Assembly: GCA_023228865.1 (NCBI GenBank)
Contig: JALOAH010000141.1
Span: 1-7,238, forward strand
Origin: Porticoccaceae bacterium
GTDB taxonomy: Bacteria; Pseudomonadota; Gammaproteobacteria; Pseudomonadales; Porticoccaceae
Length of the DNA stretch: 7,238 nucleotides
Reading direction: 5' to 3'
Position 1 is the stretch's first letter, and every line of letters begins with the position of its first letter. The notes beneath the pieces were generated by a model. That model searched no databases. It saw nothing but the letters and a program-made list of their open reading frames with translations, and had not been told where the DNA came from. Shown one piece after another: positions 1-7,238 of this stretch. The position numbers and the translations under genes were made by a program.

Positions 1-1
1 C

Positions 2-142
2 GGAATACAGAAACTTCTCGGAACATCGGAGAAAGTTGATATGGAGACGGCAAAAACTTGGCTGGCGCAATTTTCACCCTGGCGCGCCCTGGTTGCCGCC
101 CATCTGTGGATTTATGATCCGTCAACAGTTGATCCCGCCTGA
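2..142 (+). CDS. DNA-3-methyladenine glycosylase, AlkA-like (HhH-GPD family), C-terminal fragment
   Basis: This is the last 46 codons of a plus-strand gene that begins outside the window; the stop is TGA at 140-142. The visible end contains WLAQFSPWRALVAAHLWIYD. It matches the characteristic C-terminal helix of AlkA-type DNA-3-methyladenine glycosylase II, where a 'W-x-PWRS-x-A-x-HLW' pattern is usual. Such enzymes remove alkylated purines in base-excision repair in the cytoplasm. The helix-hairpin-helix and the catalytic aspartate would lie upstream and cannot be seen, so activity and full length cannot be judged. The gene is convergent with the TonB receptor gene, 70 bp away across a hairpin. 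Another HhH-GPD member is possible. The family call rests on this one short motif. Confidence 0.7.
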   Translation, partial: GIQKLLGTSEKVDMETAKTWLAQFSPWRALVAAHLWIYDPSTVDPA

Positions 143-162
143 TCATTTCAGCGCAGAAGCAA

Positions 163-203
163 CCTGATTCGACAAAAGCACAGAGCGCCTTTGTCGAATC
201 AGG
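163..203. terminator. perfect 14-bp hairpin between convergent genes, probable bidirectional terminator
   Basis: CCTGATTCGACAAA at 163-176 is the exact reverse complement of 190-203, with a 13-nt loop. It sits between the stop of the glycosylase gene (142) and the stop of the receptor gene (213), where a shared terminator would be expected. Neither side carries a long T run, so Rho-independent termination would be weaker than at 2685-2708. The stem may instead protect 3' ends or act as a small inverted repeat. Confidence 0.55.
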
Positions 204-212
204 CATCAATTT

Positions 213-2333
213 CTATAGGCGCCAGTCCAGAGATAAACTGTAATTTTGCGGCGCGGCAAAGTAGGCCTGCTCGTACTTAACGGAACTCAGATATTTCTCA
301 TCGCTAATATTGTCCAGATTCAGGGACAAAGTCAGCGAATCGTTGAGGTCATAGCTGGCGTAGCCGCCAATAACGGCGTAACTGTCCTGGCTGATGCGGC
401 CAAAGGCAGATTCGAAGTAGATATCATCCTGCCAGCGGGCGGACAGCCCGAGACTCAAATTTTCCTGCCAGCCCGGATTCCAGGTTGTCAGCAGCTTGAA
501 CGTATTTCGTGGAATGAATGTGCGCACGTCATCGCCATTGGGGTCTTCCAGAGTGAGGTAGGTATAGCCCGCCTGTACTGTGACGCCGTCGGCGATCTCC
601 CCGGCCACCTCCAGCTCAATACCCTCAGATTCGACACTGATGCCGCGGTAGAGGGAATAATCAAAATCGTCGCTATAGTCAGTGTCGTCTATGTCGTCGC
701 CGTCACCATATTCAACAAATTCCTGGAGATTTTCCTGCTCGGTTTTAAACAGGGCGACACTGGCGAGGAGTTTGTTGCCAAACTGCTTTTTCAAACCGGC
801 CTCGTAGCTTTTTCCCTCTGCAGAACCGAGCGCCTCCAGATTCTGATCCAGATAGTACTGCGGCTGGTAAATATCGCTGTAGCTGGCGTAGAGATTCAAG
901 CCTTGAGAAATTTCCCAGGTGAAACCCAGGTAGGGACTGCTGCCATCTTCAGAGGAGTCTGTGGACACGCCCCAACTGACGCCCTCGTTCTCATAATCGA
1001 TAACGCTCATGCCAAGAATCAGCTTGAAAGTGTCAGTGACGGAAAGCAGCACAGAACCATAAAAGCGGTTCAGGGCCGTGTCATCATGGGCAGCGAGAAA
1101 AGGCTCATCCCAGACCGGTCTGGGCACTTCAGTTCCCGTCCAGCCGGGAAACGCTGGCATGGCGACAAAGCCGGTGAGTGCACTGGAATCCAGCGACTGG
1201 GATTCTCTGTCGCCAAGACTGACACCAACATTGATTTCATGGTGCTGCCCCCAGGCATGGAAAGCCCCTTGCACCATGGTATCCCAAATCAACGTCTCCT
1301 TGTCATCATCGAATTTACCGGGATAGCTGTAGATACCAAGCCCTGTGTCGGGGTCGAGACCCGTGTTCCAATACACATAAAACACTTCTGATTCTTCCTG
1401 GTAATCTGTTTGAGTCAGGGTGCTCAATATCCGCCAGTCATGGGAGATCTGCCAGCCCAGCTCCACAAAAGTGGATTCGGTCAGGGTGTTCCAGTAAGTC
1501 CAATCCATAGTCGTTGTGGTTGATGTATCGAAGTCGAGCTGCTCGCCGCTGGTGTAGATCATGGGCACCGCACCCCAAAGAACGCCGTCACTGTTGTTGT
1601 CCTGCCGCGTGTAGCCCGCAGCCAGAGTGACCGGGTCTCCCACCTGACCATCCACCACCAGGGAGGCGACATTGCGATCATTTTCGTAGTGATCGAGCCA
1701 GCTTTCTTTATCCTGGTAAACACCGACAAAACGCGCCGCCCAGCGACCTGATTCAGTCAAGGGCGTGGAGATATCCGCCACCATGCGTTTATTGTTCCAG
1801 CGGCCAACAGTGAATTTGGTATTCATCTCAAATTCATTGCTCGGACGTTTGCGCACATAGTTGATGGTGCCAGAGGGGTTGCCCAGACCGGTAATAAGGC
1901 CATTGGAGCCGCGAATAACTTCCACCTTTTCATAGATTGCCGTATCCAGATCGCCAACAATCAGTGACCCAAAGGGCATGCCGACACTGTCCACGTGCAT
2001 ACTGGTTATATCGAATCCGCGGGCGTTGTAGTAAGTGCGATCCGTTTCTGTTGAATCGACGTTAATACCCGTCGCCATTTTCAGCATGCTGTTAATGTCT
2101 GCCAGAGCAAAATTATCAATGGTGTTGGCATCGATAATTGTCAGCGACTGGGGCGTCTCGTAAACATCGAGGTCGAGCCCGGTTGCGCCGCGACTTTTGC
2201 GCTCAGCGCGAATCGCCGTAATGATTATTTCTTCTTCAATTGAGGGCGCTTCAGCTGCCATTGTTGGCTGGTGTGGCAGCAGCGCCAGGCCACCCAGGGC
2301 AGATGCAATGGCTGCAGACAAATAGGTTTTCAT
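213..2333 (-). CDS. TonB-dependent siderophore receptor, FhuE-like (ferric hydroxamate type)
   Basis: This is a 706-aa outer-membrane receptor that would import a ferric siderophore using TonB-ExbBD energy. The start at 2333 is preferred over the ATG at 2396. It has GGAGA 5 nt upstream and gives a clean signal peptide (MKTYLSAAIASALGGLALL, cut near MAA-EAP at residue 27). A TonB box-like EEIIITA lies at about residues 34-40. The plug domain follows (about 55-165) with ETPQSLTIID, the YNARGFDI segment, EKVEVIRGSNGL and GLGNPSGTINYVRKRP, then a 22-strand-type barrel to the end. The barrel portion SWLDHYEND...LAAGYTRQD resembles E. coli FhuE (coprogen/rhodotorulic acid receptor), so a hydroxamate substrate is inferred. 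There is no N-terminal STN signalling domain, so it is not a FecA/FpvA-type transducer. The last residues are DWRL; most such barrels end in Phe or Trp. The upstream Fur box predicts repression by iron. The exact ligand is not determinable from sequence. Confidence 0.93.
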   Translation of the reverse strand: MKTYLSAAIASALGGLALLPHQPTMAAEAPSIEEEIIITAIRAERKSRGATGLDLDVYETPQSLTIIDANTIDNFALADINSMLKMATGINVDSTETDRTYYNARGFDITSMHVDSVGMPFGSLIVGDLDTAIYEKVEVIRGSNGLITGLGNPSGTINYVRKRPSNEFEMNTKFTVGRWNNKRMVADISTPLTESGRWAARFVGVYQDKESWLDHYENDRNVASLVVDGQVGDPVTLAAGYTRQDNNSDGVLWGAVPMIYTSGEQLDFDTSTTTTMDWTYWNTLTESTFVELGWQISHDWRILSTLTQTDYQEESEVFYVYWNTGLDPDTGLGIYSYPGKFDDDKETLIWDTMVQGAFHAWGQHHEINVGVSLGDRESQSLDSSALTGFVAMPAFPGWTGTEVPRPVWDEPFLAAHDDTALNRFYGSVLLSVTDTFKLILGMSVIDYENEGVSWGVSTDSSEDGSSPYLGFTWEISQGLNLYASYSDIYQPQYYLDQNLEALGSAEGKSYEAGLKKQFGNKLLASVALFKTEQENLQEFVEYGDGDDIDDTDYSDDFDYSLYRGISVESEGIELEVAGEIADGVTVQAGYTYLTLEDPNGDDVRTFIPRNTFKLLTTWNPGWQENLSLGLSARWQDDIYFESAFGRISQDSYAVIGGYASYDLNDSLTLSLNLDNISDEKYLSSVKYEQAYFAAPQNYSLSLDWRL

Positions 2334-2338
2334 GGGAT

Positions 2339-2343
2339 TCTCC
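2339..2343 (-). promoter_or_regulatory. ribosome binding site that fixes the receptor start
   Basis: GGAGA on the minus strand lies 5 nt before the ATG at 2333-2331. The longer in-frame start at 2396 would add 21 residues before the signal peptide and would overlap the edge of the Fur box. Confidence 0.7.
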
Positions 2344-2397
2344 AGATAGGTGCAAGTAACGCGAATGCGTTGGCACTTTAGCAGCGACATGCACATA

Positions 2398-2422
2398 TGT
2401 AAAGATAATCATTATCATTTGT
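2398..2422. promoter_or_regulatory. Fur box (overlapping sites) upstream of the siderophore receptor
   Basis: GATAATCATTATC at 2404-2416 equals 13 consecutive bases of the 19-bp Fur consensus. Over 2398-2416 the match is 16 of 19, and an overlapping register at 2404-2422 matches 14 of 19. The site is 65 bp upstream of the receptor start and should overlap its promoter: a -35-like TTGATA lies at 2431-2436 on the minus strand, with no clear -10 distinct from the Fur site. This arrangement predicts repression of the receptor when iron is plentiful. Confidence 0.88.
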
Positions 2423-2684
2423 ATTTAGACTATCAAATAACTTTGCACACCCCCGCAAACTGACAAATCGCTGACGGCAAACCCTGCAGCTCCGCTCTCC
2501 GACTTACCCACAAGATCTGTGGATAACACTGTGGACGATGCCGTGATAACCGTTCGTAAACGTTATGGTGCCCGCCTCCGCCGCAGTTGTTCAATTACTG
2601 ACCACCACCAAATCGGAGGGAAATACGCCTTAAGGATTTTTGTTGGAACAGCCTGGAAGATGTCTGCACAATGGTTTTGAGGGC
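2423..2684. other. intergenic region with DnaA-box-like inverted pair
   Basis: No open frame here looks like a gene. TTACCCACA at 2504-2512 (one base off the DnaA-box consensus TTATCCACA) faces TGTGGATAA at 2518-2526, a perfect box in the opposite orientation, across 5 nt. A third TGTGG follows at 2530. An imperfect inverted repeat, ATAACCGTT / AACGTTAT, lies at 2546-2566 with one bulged C. The remainder (2580-2680) shows no structure I can name. Any replication-related meaning is unproven; there is no obvious AT-rich unwinding region or partition gene beside it. Confidence 0.4.
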
Positions 2685-2708
2685 AAAAAAAAGGAGCCCG
2701 AAGGCTCC
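2685..2708 (-). terminator. Rho-independent terminator with UUCG tetraloop
   Basis: Read on the minus strand, GGAGCC-TTCG-GGCTCC forms a perfect 6-bp stem closed by the very stable C(UUCG)G loop and is followed at once by eight T. It lies about 50 nt after the stop of the 30-aa gene, so it ends that transcript, and possibly the whole katG-yceI block. On the plus strand the stem is followed by A residues, so it would not terminate in that direction. Confidence 0.9.
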
Positions 2709-2759
2709 AAAAAATATTTCCAGGGGGGTAGGAAATAAGGGAGGAAAATAAACTTGGGA

Positions 2760-2852
2760 TCAGTCCTGCTGGGCAGCAGCTTTCACATCATCCCAGGCAA
2801 TGGCTGAACCAATCAAACCAGAAAGGGCAAGTACGATGTAGGTAATAAGCAT
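2760..2852 (-). CDS. small 30-aa protein with one hydrophobic helix, unknown function
   Basis: This short gene starts with ATG at 2852-2850, preceded by AGGAG with 8-nt spacing, and ends with TGA at 2762-2760. About 50 nt later there is a strong terminator. The product begins MLITYIVLALSGLIGSAIAW and ends DDVKAAAQQD. Residues 2-20 form one hydrophobic segment, followed by a short polar tail with two Asp. It could be a single-pass inner-membrane small protein. SAIA-W also resembles a signal-peptidase site, which would leave only an 11-residue peptide. It is not recognisably CydX, which carries an MWYF-type start, nor any other small protein I know. A promoter candidate lies just upstream, so it may be expressed alone or as the last cistron after the YceI genes. 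Support is the RBS, reading frame and terminator together; homology is untested. Confidence 0.68.
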   Translation of the reverse strand: MLITYIVLALSGLIGSAIAWDDVKAAAQQD

Positions 2853-2860
2853 GGCTGTTA

Positions 2861-2865
2861 CTCCT
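2861..2865 (-). promoter_or_regulatory. ribosome binding site of the 30-aa gene
   Basis: AGGAG on the minus strand lies 8 nt before the ATG at 2852-2850. This consensus Shine-Dalgarno is the main argument that the very short frame is translated. Confidence 0.65.
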
Positions 2866-2888
2866 GATGAGCGATCTTTACAGGTGCC

Positions 2889-2917
2889 AATATAGCGACA
2901 GCCACAACATAAATGAA
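2889..2917 (-). promoter_or_regulatory. candidate sigma-70 promoter for the 30-aa gene
   Basis: On the minus strand, TATATT (2894-2889, five of six to the -10 consensus) lies 17 bp after TTCATT (2917-2912, three of six to the -35). A strongly AT-rich stretch at about 2918-2945 lies upstream and could act as an UP element. It would give a leader of about 30 nt. The -35 is poor and AT-rich DNA gives such matches easily. Confidence 0.35.
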
Positions 2918-3005
2918 ATGTATTATTTTTATAATTAAAATAACTTCAAGGACTATATGGATTCTGGCAACACCCTGGCAAACAACCCAGCAAAACCTCC
3001 ACCAC

Positions 3006-3752
3006 TTATCTGACAACCCTGGCATAGACATCAAAGCTGATATCAAGCTCATCCCGCACGGCAAGCAGACCGCCTAAAGCGGTAAAGGGCTGGATGCCGT
3101 AGTCACTCTGTTTGATAGAAAAATTGCCTGTAAACCTGAGGGCTGCCGGGCTTACCCGGGGCTCCACCGCCACAGTTTCCGTTCGCGTCACGCCATGGAG
3201 ACTGATTTTTGCCGCAACAACCAGCGCCGATGCCAAGGGGGAAACAGGAGTCAAACTGATAACAATAAACGGATAACGAAATGACTCGATGCTACTGTTG
3301 AGCATGTTGTGTCTGGTTTTTTCAATATCGCTGTCACTGGGGCTGGACTTCATCCCGTATCTGGCACGCAACTCAGGTTCGTCCACAGTCAGGGCATTGA
3401 CAGCAATATAAAGATCGGCGCGCCGCTGCCGCAACTCCTCACTCCAGAGTACAAATCCCTGAATGTCACGGCTGGCGATGACATGATCATGGCCAAGGTG
3501 CGCCATTTTGCCACCACTGAAAGCGCGAATTATGGCCAGGGAATCCTCGCTGACAATTTTGTACACTGGCGCCTTGCCTGCCTGCGCCTGTTCATAAAAA
3601 TCACTGGCAAACCCCTCCGGGCGCGCAGGTATCCCAGCTTTCGGCACTTCAATCCTCTGGGTGCAGGCTGACAGCCATACACAGACCGCCAAGAAAACCA
3701 AAACACGCCAAAAACAGTACCTCACTATCATCAGCAACGCCCCATTACTCAT
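3006..3752 (-). CDS. YceI-family lipoprotein
   Basis: The product is 248 aa. The N-terminus has a basic, hydrophobic signal (about residues 11-29) ending in the lipobox LSAC, so Cys30 should be acylated. The following residues are Thr-Gln, not Asp, which favours outer-membrane sorting by the Lol pathway. From about residue 62 the sequence fits the YceI beta-barrel fold: YKIVSEDSLAIIRAFSGGKM, then HLGHDHVI (His85, 88, 90), a central KTRHNML...FRYPFIV segment and KISLHGVTRTETV. It ends with FSIKQSDYGI...DELDISFDV. YceI proteins bind isoprenoid or fatty-acyl lipids in a central cavity; the ligand here is unknown. The His cluster recurs in a YceI subgroup and could bind metal (inference). The start overlaps the upstream yceI stop by 8 nt (ATGAGTAA), suggesting translational coupling. 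An internal ATG at codon 8 is an alternative start, as neither has a strong RBS. Confidence 0.85.
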   Translation of the reverse strand: MSNGALLMIVRYCFWRVLVFLAVCVWLSACTQRIEVPKAGIPARPEGFASDFYEQAQAGKAPVYKIVSEDSLAIIRAFSGGKMAHLGHDHVIASRDIQGFVLWSEELRQRRADLYIAVNALTVDEPELRARYGMKSSPSDSDIEKTRHNMLNSSIESFRYPFIVISLTPVSPLASALVVAAKISLHGVTRTETVAVEPRVSPAALRFTGNFSIKQSDYGIQPFTALGGLLAVRDELDISFDVYARVVR

Positions 3753-4326
3753 TTTGATTGCCTACGGCAGGCTGCAGCCGCACCCTGAAGATGACGGTTA
3801 CCTGTAAGCCAATCAAATCACCCTCTGCCCATTCGCCACTGCCTACGCCAAAGTGACTGCGCACCAGATCTACCCGGCCGGTCATAACCGCATTACTCGG
3901 TGTTTTATCCAACACAAAAGGCACGGTCAGGATGCGCGCAACCCCTTTAATACTCAGCTCCCCGATGGCCTCATAGGCATTGTCGCCCATCTGGCGTATA
4001 TGGTTGCTGCGAAATTCCGCTGTTGGATAGCGGTCAAAATCAAACCACTCTGCAGTGGCCGCACCCTCTTCGAGATCTGCACTGCCGAGACTGAGGCTGG
4101 CAATGTCCACGACCACAACCAAACTACTGTTTTTTAGATCATCGGCATCCAGCGTCAATTTGGTAATGAAACTGAGAAATTCTCCGGGCACAGGCTCACC
4201 CTGGTACCTGGCGACAAACCTCAGCTGACTGCCCTGGGCTGCAATCTGCCAATCCTCAGCAAGGGTTGCCCGGGGCAATAACAGTTGCACCAACATACCT
4301 ATTGCAACCATCAACAGTCTGATCAT
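3745..4326 (-). CDS. YceI family protein, periplasmic
   Basis: The product is 193 aa, a normal YceI length. The frame stays open 5' to 4539, but the start at 4326 is chosen because it begins a proper signal peptide (MIRLLMVAIGMLVQLLLPRA, cut near TLA-EDW at residue 23). The upstream 71 codons are a shadow of the cytochrome b561 frame. Family signatures are SQLRFVARYQGEPVPGEF near the start of the mature protein, EWFDFDRYPTAEFRSNHI in the middle, GELSIKGVARILTVPF, and the closing RSHFGVGSGEWAEGD...LQVTVIFRV. YceI proteins are periplasmic lipocalin-like barrels that bind isoprenoid lipids. The ATG overlaps the stop of the b561 remnant (ATGA at 4326-4323), the mark of translational coupling, and the gene overlaps the next yceI by 8 nt. 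In E. coli, yceI follows the b561 gene yceJ. Because that b561 gene is damaged here, coupled translation may be altered. Confidence 0.9.
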   Translation of the reverse strand: MIRLLMVAIGMLVQLLLPRATLAEDWQIAAQGSQLRFVARYQGEPVPGEFLSFITKLTLDADDLKNSSLVVVVDIASLSLGSADLEEGAATAEWFDFDRYPTAEFRSNHIRQMGDNAYEAIGELSIKGVARILTVPFVLDKTPSNAVMTGRVDLVRSHFGVGSGEWAEGDLIGLQVTVIFRVRLQPAVGNQNE

Positions 4327-4564
4327 TTTCCCGACCACATTCGCGTCAAAACCTTGTCTCTGTGCCAAAAATAGTGATGAAACCCAGCGCCGACATGGAT
4401 GACGACTAACAACAAGAGCACCCATACCAACCAACCGTGAACGGTTTTCATGGTCTCCGCCAAGATTTTGTTCGCTTCGACCAGCGCCGGAAAAGGGAAA
4501 AGCCAAAAATTGACCAATAAAAAATCGTCCGCCAACCATCGATAACAGTACCGATGACTGGCAG
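4323..4564 (-). pseudogene. cytochrome b561 remnant, 5'-truncated and probably frameshifted
   Basis: The frame ending with TGA at 4325-4323 encodes FWLFPFPALVEANKILAE, then a hydrophobic helix with HGWLVWVLLLLVVIHVGAGF, then HHYFWHRDKVLTRM. This is the unmistakable C-terminal third of a b561-type (YceJ-like) membrane cytochrome, including the last helix with its haem-ligand histidine region. Family members have about 175-180 residues and four helices. Only about 65-70 residues remain here and there is no ATG; the best start is TTG at 4535. Just upstream, a different frame reads LPVIGTVIDGWRTIFYWSIF, which resembles the preceding family segment, so a frameshift in the T-rich run near 4510-4525 is likely. 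Before about 4564 resemblance ends, and the katG stop is only 12 nt away. A two-haem cytochrome cannot form from this. A short expressed peptide that feeds translation into yceI remains possible. Confidence 0.72.
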
Positions 4565-4576
4565 ATTTTAGCGGGC

Positions 4577-6786
<2,210 letters not shown>

Positions 6787-6827
6787 ATCTTTGGGGTTAA
6801 CATCGATCCTGCTGAGCGCATTGACTG

Positions 6828-6833
6828 ACTATA
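6828..6833 (-). promoter_or_regulatory. candidate katG -10 element
   Basis: TATAGT on the minus strand matches five of six -10 bases and would give a leader of roughly 45-50 nt. No good -35 lies 16-18 bp upstream, which would fit an activator-dependent promoter. The region around 6840-6850 is rich in TA steps (CATATATG), so chance matches are easy. Confidence 0.3.
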
Positions 6834-7238
6834 GACCATATCATATATGCTCTGTTTTATAGCCCGGTGTGCCAACAAAGAATCTTCCCTATCCAAGCCC
6901 CGAATTATTGCCTGATCATTGCACGCTTGATAATTCCAAACCCTGACCCAGGACAGGTGCACCTCAGGCTGGCTGTACCCTAAAACCAGCGGCTTTAGGG
7001 TACTTAGGTTCTCTACCGTGGCAGCCATGTTCTCGAACAGTTCTGAACTTTTTTATCAAACTCTGCGGACTGTGCTCAGCTTCGTCACATTTCGACAACC
7101 CAATGGGACGCCCGTAAGTACGTTTCGATGAAGTGGCTAAAACAACAGGATATGAAAATTCATCAATCAGCTTGAAGAAGCAGCCGCCAGAAACGCAGCG
7201 CAATGACACACTCGTAGCGGCGGCCATCGCTCACCACG
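6834..7238. other. region without a convincing gene, right end
   Basis: This stretch upstream of katG holds the palindrome AGGTGCACCT (6955-6964), a perfect inverted repeat at 6975-7003 and only weak open frames. The best frame is minus 7227-6964, 87 codons with an in-frame TGA just upstream of its ATG. It has four Cys and a poor RBS, and I recognise no family. Its 3' end runs through the inverted repeat, which argues against it being a normal gene. It may be a gene fragment or the edge of a repeat. Confidence 0.4.
6975..7003. repeat. perfect 10-bp inverted repeat
   Basis: GTACCCTAAA at 6975-6984 is the exact reverse complement of TTTAGGGTAC at 6994-7003, with a 9-nt loop in which CC and GG can also pair. 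No T run follows on either strand, so it is not a standard Rho-independent terminator. It could be a protein-binding palindrome, the tip of a small repeat element or a recombination site. Confidence 0.6.

Noticed and set aside
246..1391. 381-codon open frame on the plus strand
   Set aside because: It is antisense to the TonB receptor gene, with no RBS or recognisable domain.
2858..3064. 68-codon minus-strand frame overlapping the end of the YceI lipoprotein gene
   Set aside because: It is a shadow frame with no RBS. It spans the AT-rich promoter region of the 30-aa gene.
4327..4539. 71-codon N-terminal extension of the periplasmic YceI protein
   Set aside because: It lies over the cytochrome b561 remnant in another frame and lacks protein-like features. 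The signal peptide begins at 4326.
6828..6865. OxyR binding site upstream of katG
   Set aside because: ATAG and CTAT tetrads occur at 6829-6834 and 6859-6862, but not at the 11-bp spacing of the OxyR consensus.
7028..7132. 34-codon plus-strand frame starting ATG at 7028
   Set aside because: It has no Shine-Dalgarno, no family resemblance and no following terminator, and it lies opposite the other weak frame.

Overview
The window looks like a chromosomal piece from a Gram-negative gammaproteobacterium. It encodes a TonB-dependent outer-membrane receptor behind a near-consensus Fur box, a bifunctional catalase-peroxidase (KatG), an outer-membrane-type lipoprotein and a periplasmic YceI protein. 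Base composition is roughly balanced. A marine or free-living group such as the Cellvibrionales or a relative is plausible, but this is inference.

Layout, left to right. (i) 2-142, plus strand: the last 46 codons of an AlkA-like DNA-3-methyladenine glycosylase. (ii) 163-203: a perfect 14-bp hairpin between convergent genes. (iii) 213-2333, minus: a FhuE-like siderophore receptor, with its Fur box at 2398-2422. (iv) 2423-2684: a non-coding stretch with an inverted pair of DnaA-box-like 9-mers and a second imperfect hairpin. (v) 2685-2708: a textbook minus-strand terminator with a UUCG loop. It serves a 30-codon gene at 2760-2852 that has a good ribosome binding site and encodes one hydrophobic helix. 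(vi) 3006-4326, minus: two overlapping YceI-family genes, one a lipoprotein and one a secreted protein. (vii) 4323-4564, minus: the 3' remnant of a cytochrome b561 gene. (viii) 4577-6772, minus: full-length katG. (ix) 6782-7238: no convincing gene; it holds the katG leader, a perfect 10-bp inverted repeat and weak open frames.

Functional reading. The block katG - cytochrome b561 - yceI - yceI runs in one direction with short gaps and overlaps, and may be one transcript that ends at the 2685-2708 terminator. In E. coli, yceJ (cytochrome b561) and yceI are neighbours, so the b561-YceI pair is known. Here katG lies directly upstream and the b561 gene has lost its first half, apparently by a deletion ending just after the katG stop. 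The block points to a peroxide or redox-stress role combined with YceI-type lipid or isoprenoid binding in the periplasm. The siderophore receptor is a separate, iron-repressed unit.

The least explained items are the 30-aa small protein gene, the broken b561 gene, the DnaA-box-like pair and the right-hand end. I found no CRISPR array, tRNA, rRNA, intact mobile element or defence system.
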